Assembly: GCF_040529055.1 (NCBI RefSeq)
Contig: NZ_CP132342.1
Span: 4,462,001 to 4,526,000 of the forward strand
DNA length: 64,000 bases
Reading direction: 5' to 3'
Source: Xanthomonas sontii
Lineage (GTDB): Bacteria; Pseudomonadota; Gammaproteobacteria; Xanthomonadales; Xanthomonadaceae
In this document: piece by piece, positions 57,986-64,000 of the stretch
How positions within the stretch are numbered: the first letter of the stretch is position 1
Layout of the letters: every line of letters starts with the position of its first letter
Program-made: the position numbers and the translations under genes
The notes under the pieces: model-generated
Told to the model about the DNA's origin: nothing
Databases searched by the model: none
What the model saw: only the letters and a program-made list of their open reading frames with translations

Positions 57986-58744
57986 TCATTTGGACAGCGC
58001 CCCAGCGAGCACGCCCGCCTGGATCACCTGCCCCAGGATGTTGTTTTTGTTGCCATCCAGCGCCCGCCGCGCCAATCGCGACTGGTCGTCCTTGAGCGCC
58101 ACGATGTAGGCGTCGTAGGCCTTCATCTGCGCCTGCCAGTAATCCAGGTCCATGGCGTTCTGCGCCACGAAGCGCCGCACCTCGTTGTCGTTGGCGGCCA
58201 GCGCGCCCTGGCTGGTCCCAATGCCGTCGCGCTGCGACTGCACCTGCTTGAACTGTTCGTTGCGCTGGATCAGGCGCTTGAGCATGCGCACCGTCTCGTT
58301 GTACTGGGCGTTCTTGGCCATCACGATGCGCGCGCAGACCTTCATCTGCTCGTCGACCGCGCTGCCGTTCATGTCCGGCGCCAGCGCCTTGAACTGGTTC
58401 ATCAATCCGGCGATGCCGCTCTGGCTCGCGCCGGGGCAGCTGTCCTCCAGCCCGTAGTCCTGGGGACGCTCGGGAAAGTTGTCGGCCATGGTGGAGTCGC
58501 CGAACTGCAGCCGCTGGAGCTTGATGAGCTGCTGCTGGTAGTGCTCCAACTGCATCTGGTACTGCTTGATCGTCTCGCCCCAGCGTTTGGCCTGCTCGGC
58601 GTATTCCTGCAACGCCTTGGCCATCGACATCGGGTCGTTGACGATCCAGGTGGCATTGGCGGGTCCTGCAGCCAGGAGGGCGGCGAGCGCGACACCTGCG
58701 AACAGGCGCGACAGGCGGGGGCGACGGGTCGAGGAGTGGGTCAT
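57986..58744 (-). CDS. Type IV secretion system VirB5/TrbJ-like pilus-tip protein
   Basis: 252 residues. Signal peptide to about residue 33 (ANA-TW), then the family feature WIVNDPMSMAKALQEYAEQ, a long helical part (about 55-90), and a second helical part with several conserved Gln and Lys. VirB5 sits at the pilus tip and contacts targets. The ATG at 58744 gives a normal signal. First gene of the minus-strand unit that runs to the lipase effector, although spacing varies. Confidence 0.82.
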   Translation of the reverse strand: MTHSSTRRPRLSRLFAGVALAALLAAGPANATWIVNDPMSMAKALQEYAEQAKRWGETIKQYQMQLEHYQQQLIKLQRLQFGDSTMADNFPERPQDYGLEDSCPGASQSGIAGLMNQFKALAPDMNGSAVDEQMKVCARIVMAKNAQYNETVRMLKRLIQRNEQFKQVQSQRDGIGTSQGALAANDNEVRRFVAQNAMDLDYWQAQMKAYDAYIVALKDDQSRLARRALDGNKNNILGQVIQAGVLAGALSK

Positions 58745-59141
58745 GGGCGATCTCGGCAGGTCTCGTGCGATACAGGGCGCAGCGACGGTTTCCAGCTGCT
58801 GTGCGTGGGCGGCAGAGGCCGCCGGACAGCCGTCGGCGGCAGCAGCGGAGCCACTGGGTGGTCGGATTGGGGAACCTGCTGCGGCCATAGTCCTTTATGA
58901 GCGGATGAGGCAGGGTGCGGCGGACTCTTGCATGATGTGCATTCCATTTCCACCGCTCCATGCGGCCCCGTAGGGAAGCACATTCAGCGAAGCCAGGCAC
59001 GCCAATGGTTTCGCCGATCGGGGTAGGAAAACTCCGACATTTCGTCGCGGCATGTCCCGAGCCAGCCAGCGACGCTGTCACCGTCCGTTTTGCGCAGCCA
59101 GGTCCACGCCGGCCCGCCCAGGCCGACCGCGGTGCGCCAGC
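58745..59141. other. Intergenic stretch upstream of the T4SS accessory unit
   Basis: About 395 bases without a supported gene. It carries the promoter of the virB5-like unit. The 58900-58960 part is AT-richer. No tRNA, integrase, or att-like repeat was found that would mark an island edge. Confidence 0.5.
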
Positions 59142-59672
59142 TCAGTCGTCCGCCAGCCGCGCCCAGCGCTCGTGGTCGCGCCACACCCCGCCGATGCGCA
59201 GGTAGCGTGGCGAATAGCCTTCGCGGCGGAAGCCGGCGCGCTGCGCCAGCGCCAGCGAGCGGGTGTTGTCCGGCTGGATGTTGGCTTCCACCCGGTGCAG
59301 GCCCAGTTCGGCGAACGCGTAGGCCACGCACAGGCGCAGCGCATGCGTCATCAGCCCGCGGCCTTCGCAGCCGGCCATGGCGTGGTAGCCGAGGTAGGCG
59401 CTCTGGAAGCAGCCGCCGACCACCTGGCTGAAGGTGAACAGGCCGGCGAGCGCGCCGCTGCTGCGTTCGCGCGCCAGCAGGGCGATGTTGCTGCCGTCCA
59501 GGGTCTGCGCGTACCAGGCCTCGAAGCCCGGCACATCGGTGAACGGGTAGGTCCACGGGTGATGCAGGGCGACGCTGGCGCGGTGCGCCTGGATCAGCGC
59601 GATGCCGTCGCGGCGCCGCACCCGCGCCAGCGACACGGCCTCCTGCGCAGCCTGGCCGGCGCTCTGGCCCAT
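59142..59672 (-). CDS. RimJ/RimL-type GNAT acetyltransferase
   Basis: 176 residues. The GNAT core is HAMAGCEGRGLMTHALRLCVAYAFAELGLHRVEANIQPDN and SLALAQRAGFRREGYSPRYLRIGGVWRDHERWA (given by residue about 95-135 and 138-170), which match RimJ/RimL N-terminal-alanine acetyltransferases. Ribosomal protein or another protein may be the substrate. It starts 4 bases downstream of the stop of the small upstream gene. Confidence 0.87.
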   Translation of the reverse strand: MGQSAGQAAQEAVSLARVRRRDGIALIQAHRASVALHHPWTYPFTDVPGFEAWYAQTLDGSNIALLARERSSGALAGLFTFSQVVGGCFQSAYLGYHAMAGCEGRGLMTHALRLCVAYAFAELGLHRVEANIQPDNTRSLALAQRAGFRREGYSPRYLRIGGVWRDHERWARLADD

Positions 59673-59676
59673 GGCC

Positions 59677-60087
59677 TCAGGCCGGAGCCGCCGCGCCGTC
59701 GTCGCGACGCATGACCTGGGCGTGGCGCGTCTTGAACTCCTCGAAGCTCAGGCCCTGCGCCTGCGCATCGGCCTGCGCCGCGTCCTTCAGCGCGTCCGAG
59801 TACATCAACCGCACCGGCGTGCCGGCGCGCTCGTGCAGCTCCGCTGCCTGCATGATCAGCGAGAGCACCTGCGCGGCGCTCTCGCTCTGCCCGGCGATGC
59901 GCCCGTCCATGCCCAGCACCCACTCGCCGTCGCGGCGCACGATGCCGGCCAGCAAGGTGCGCTGCTGGTCGCGCAGTTCCGCATGCGGTTCGATGGGCGC
60001 GGCCGGCGCGGCGCCCTCGGCGCGGTGGCGCAGGCGCTCGGCCAGCTTCTTGCGCAGGTCGCGGCGCTGCTTGGACTGGATGGACAT
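59677..60087 (-). CDS. Conserved small protein of unknown function
   Basis: 136 residues. The N-terminus is strongly basic (KQRRDLRKKLAERLRHR). The middle ELRDQQRTLLAGIVRRDGEW is followed by an acidic C-terminal half. No membrane segment. The conserved-looking shape suggests an RNA- or protein-binding role, but no family is recognised. Cotranscribed with the RimJ-like gene. Confidence 0.6.
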   Translation of the reverse strand: MSIQSKQRRDLRKKLAERLRHRAEGAAPAAPIEPHAELRDQQRTLLAGIVRRDGEWVLGMDGRIAGQSESAAQVLSLIMQAAELHERAGTPVRLMYSDALKDAAQADAQAQGLSFEEFKTRHAQVMRRDDGAAAPA

Positions 60088-60137
60088 GCGGTTTCCTCAA
60101 CGATGAACCGACGACGATAGCCCAACCGCGGCGATGC

Positions 60138-61388
60138 TCACAGCGGGTCGGCCGGTTCCAGCCGCGGCACCTGCGCATCCGGCCGCGGCAGGCGCTTGCC
60201 GCTGCGCCGCTCCCAGCGCCAGAAACCCCAGCCGAGCAGGAAGAACGCGCCCGAGCCCAGCGCCAGGTGCAGGGCATGGCCGCTGAGCAGCGGCGACAGC
60301 ACCCCGGCCACCAGCACGGTGACCATCAACTGGGTGAAGGCCTGCAGCGAGGAGGCCAGCCCGCGCTGGCGCGGATACATGTCCAGCACCGCCAGCGCCA
60401 GGATCGGGAAGATCAGCGCGGTGCCCAGGCCGGCGAAGAAGATCGGCAGCACCGCCCAGGGCAGCGCGATGGCCGGCGCCAGCGCGGTGTAGGCGATGTT
60501 GCCGGCCATCGACAGGCCGCAGCAGACGAAGCCGAAGCGCACCTGGCGCATCGGCCCGAGCCGCCCGGCCATGCGCCCGGACAGGAACGCGCCCAGGGTC
60601 ATGCCGCCGATGGTGGGCAGGAACAGCCAGGCGAAGTCGCGCTCGGTCTTGCCCAGCAGGTCGATCATGAACACCGGCGCCGAGGCGATGTACAGGAACA
60701 CCCCGCCGAAATTGAACGCGCCGGCCGCAGCCAGGCGCTGGAAGCGCGGATTGAGCGCGATGCCGATGTAGTCGCGCAGCAGCGTGCGCGGCGCCAGCGG
60801 CGTGCGCGCCTGCGGCGGATGCGTCTCCGGCATCCAGCGCAGGGTGGCGACCAGCAGCAACGAGGAGAAGCCGACCAGGAACCAGAAGATCGTCGGCCAG
60901 CCGCGGCCGCTGCCCAGGATCCAGCCGCCGATGATCGGCGCGATCGCCGGGGCGATGCCGAACAGCATCGACACCTGGCTCATCAGCCGCTGCGCGTCGT
61001 CGCCGTGGAACAGGTCGCGGATCACCGCCCGCCCGACGATCATGCCGACCCCGGCCGACACACCCTGCAGCGCGCGGAACACCAGCAGGGTCGGCAGGTC
61101 GCGCGACAGCGCACAGCCGGCCGAGGCCAGGATGAACACGACCAGCCCGGCCACGATCACCCTGCGCCGCCCCAGCGCGTCGGACAGCGGCCCGTGGGCC
61201 AGGCCCATCAGCGCGTAGGCCAGCAGGTACACGCTCACCGTCTGCTGGATCGCCACCGGATCGGCATGCAGGCGCTGCGCCAGCTGCGGGAACGCCGGGA
61301 AGATCGTGTCGATGGAGAACGGACCGAACATCGCCAGCCCGGCCAGCAACAGGGCCATGCGGCGTGTGGACACGGACGGGAGCGTCAT
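60138..61388 (-). CDS. Bcr/CflA-type multidrug efflux transporter (MFS)
   Basis: 416 residues with 12 membrane segments. The N-terminus reads LLAGLAMFGPFSIDTIFPAFPQLAQ, followed by the MFS signature HGPLSDALGRRRVI and the second-half ALRGLGTALIFPILAL-like region. Members export bicyclomycin, sulfonamides and other small compounds by proton antiport. The start at 61388 gives the typical opening. Divergent from the glycine riboswitch-gcvP unit. Confidence 0.92.
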   Translation of the reverse strand: MTLPSVSTRRMALLLAGLAMFGPFSIDTIFPAFPQLAQRLHADPVAIQQTVSVYLLAYALMGLAHGPLSDALGRRRVIVAGLVVFILASAGCALSRDLPTLLVFRALQGVSAGVGMIVGRAVIRDLFHGDDAQRLMSQVSMLFGIAPAIAPIIGGWILGSGRGWPTIFWFLVGFSSLLLVATLRWMPETHPPQARTPLAPRTLLRDYIGIALNPRFQRLAAAGAFNFGGVFLYIASAPVFMIDLLGKTERDFAWLFLPTIGGMTLGAFLSGRMAGRLGPMRQVRFGFVCCGLSMAGNIAYTALAPAIALPWAVLPIFFAGLGTALIFPILALAVLDMYPRQRGLASSLQAFTQLMVTVLVAGVLSPLLSGHALHLALGSGAFFLLGWGFWRWERRSGKRLPRPDAQVPRLEPADPL

Positions 61389-61586
61389 GGGGACATCATC
61401 CTGAAAGCCGGCCGCGGCGGCCGCAGGACGGACGCACGCGCGGCGACGCCGTCCGGCATGGACGGGCGCGAGAAAAGGGAGTGCGGCCATGATACGCGCT
61501 GCGGCCGCAGGCGCGCATCCGCCGCGGCTCGCCCATTCAGGCTGGCGTGGGTGCGTGCGGCCCGCCGTGGGCGCCGCCGGCCACGT

Positions 61587-61592
61587 TATAAT
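61587..61592 (+). promoter_or_regulatory. -10 box of gcvP
   Basis: A perfect TATAAT at 61587-61592 lies about 10 bases before the first aptamer. A -35 box at the expected spacing is not clear. Confidence 0.6.
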
Positions 61593-61602
61593 CGCGGCGC
61601 AG

Positions 61603-61780
61603 CAAGGTGGGAGAAGCGGGGCGACCCGCTGCCGAAGGCGCAAACGCCCGTAATCGCTCAGGCCCGATACCACCCGCACCAAGACTCTGGAGAGACCGGT
61701 CAAACCCGGCGCCGAAGGGGCACGAAGCGCAGCGCCAGCCGCCGCTTCCAAACTCTCAGGCAAAAGGACAGAGGGGCATT
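61603..61780 (+). promoter_or_regulatory. Tandem glycine riboswitch upstream of gcvP
   Basis: Two aptamer-like units follow each other. The first (about 61603-61675) has GGTGGGAGAAGCGGGG, then GCCGAAGGCGCAAACGCC and CTCAGGCCCGATACCACC. The second (about 61684-61780) has CTGGAGAGACC, GCCGAAGGGGCACGAAGC and CTCTCAGGCAAAAGGACAGAG. These are the conserved words of the glycine riboswitch. The RNA starts about 280 bases before gcvP, so glycine binding should control expression of the glycine cleavage system. Confidence 0.92.
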
Positions 61781-61884
61781 GGGAAGACGCGTGCTTCCCG
61801 TCGATCGTGCCCGCCGCTGCGGCCCGACGACGGCCTTGCGCGCGTCCCCCGCCTCCTCGTGCCTTCCTCAGCCGGACGACTGCC

Positions 61885-64000
<2,116 letters not shown>

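Noticed and set aside
58984..59556. A 190-codon frame over the RimJ-like gene
   Set aside because: It is in another frame of the same strand as a well-supported GNAT gene and is Arg/Ala/Gly/Pro-rich.

Overview
The window reads as a stretch of chromosome from a high-GC gammaproteobacterium of the Xanthomonadaceae, most likely a Xanthomonas (or a close relative such as Stenotrophomonas). The evidence is the very strong G/C third-position bias, the rpsT / murJ-ribF-ileS-lspA-ispH order, a killing-type type IV secretion module (VirB5-like, VirB6, DUF4189 protein, lipase-type effector with a probable XVIPCD-like tail), an M2 peptidyl-dipeptidase, and intergenic palindromes and heptamer arrays like those seen in xanthomonads. 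The species cannot be fixed from the sequence alone.

Layout. 1-811: end of a cytochrome bo3 oxidase operon (cyoA, minus strand, cut by the window edge). 812-3600: a less GC-rich accessory stretch ending at tRNA-Thr(CGU), with a three-gene minus-strand cluster (HNH-type protein, uracil-DNA-glycosylase-like protein, unknown). 3754-5453: two translationally coupled genes for an envelope protein and an exported protein. 5639-15666: housekeeping block, with ispH, lspA, ileS, ribF and murJ on the minus strand, rpsT divergent, then obgE, rpmA and rplU. 15867-24198: uvrA with a coupled thioesterase, a PCu(A)C copper chaperone, a crotonase, tesB, an EF-hand protein and arginyl-tRNA-protein transferase. 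24290-28742: a secreted EEP-family hydrolase and then a compact five-gene operon (Roadblock/LC7 protein, Aer-type PAS protein, cytoplasmic PhnD-like binding protein, two unknown proteins), which is the best candidate here for an undescribed sensory system. 28822-38968: purT, a Rieske oxygenase with a hexapeptide-repeat acyltransferase, an SPFH gene group, an esterase, an APH(3')-like kinase, a VanY-like peptidase and several envelope proteins. 39094-46250: DUF423 protein, SRPBCC protein, a NarL-type two-component system, a GNAT protein with minCDE, and a small HExxH protein. 46261-51005: an OmpR-type two-component system divergent from a PAP2 phosphatase and an EptA-type phosphoethanolamine transferase, a likely lipid A modification locus. 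51132-53123: M2 metallopeptidase. 53251-58744: the type IV secretion accessory module with a lipase effector and a lipoprotein that is probably its immunity protein. 59142-61388: GNAT protein, a small unknown protein and a Bcr/CflA-type efflux pump. 61587-64000: a tandem glycine riboswitch and gcvP, cut by the window end.

Many neighbouring genes overlap by ATGA, GTGA or TGATG, so translational coupling is common here. Several intergenic gaps carry palindromic REP-like elements or tandem heptamers, and the heptamers occur as inverted pairs of arrays around a short spacer.
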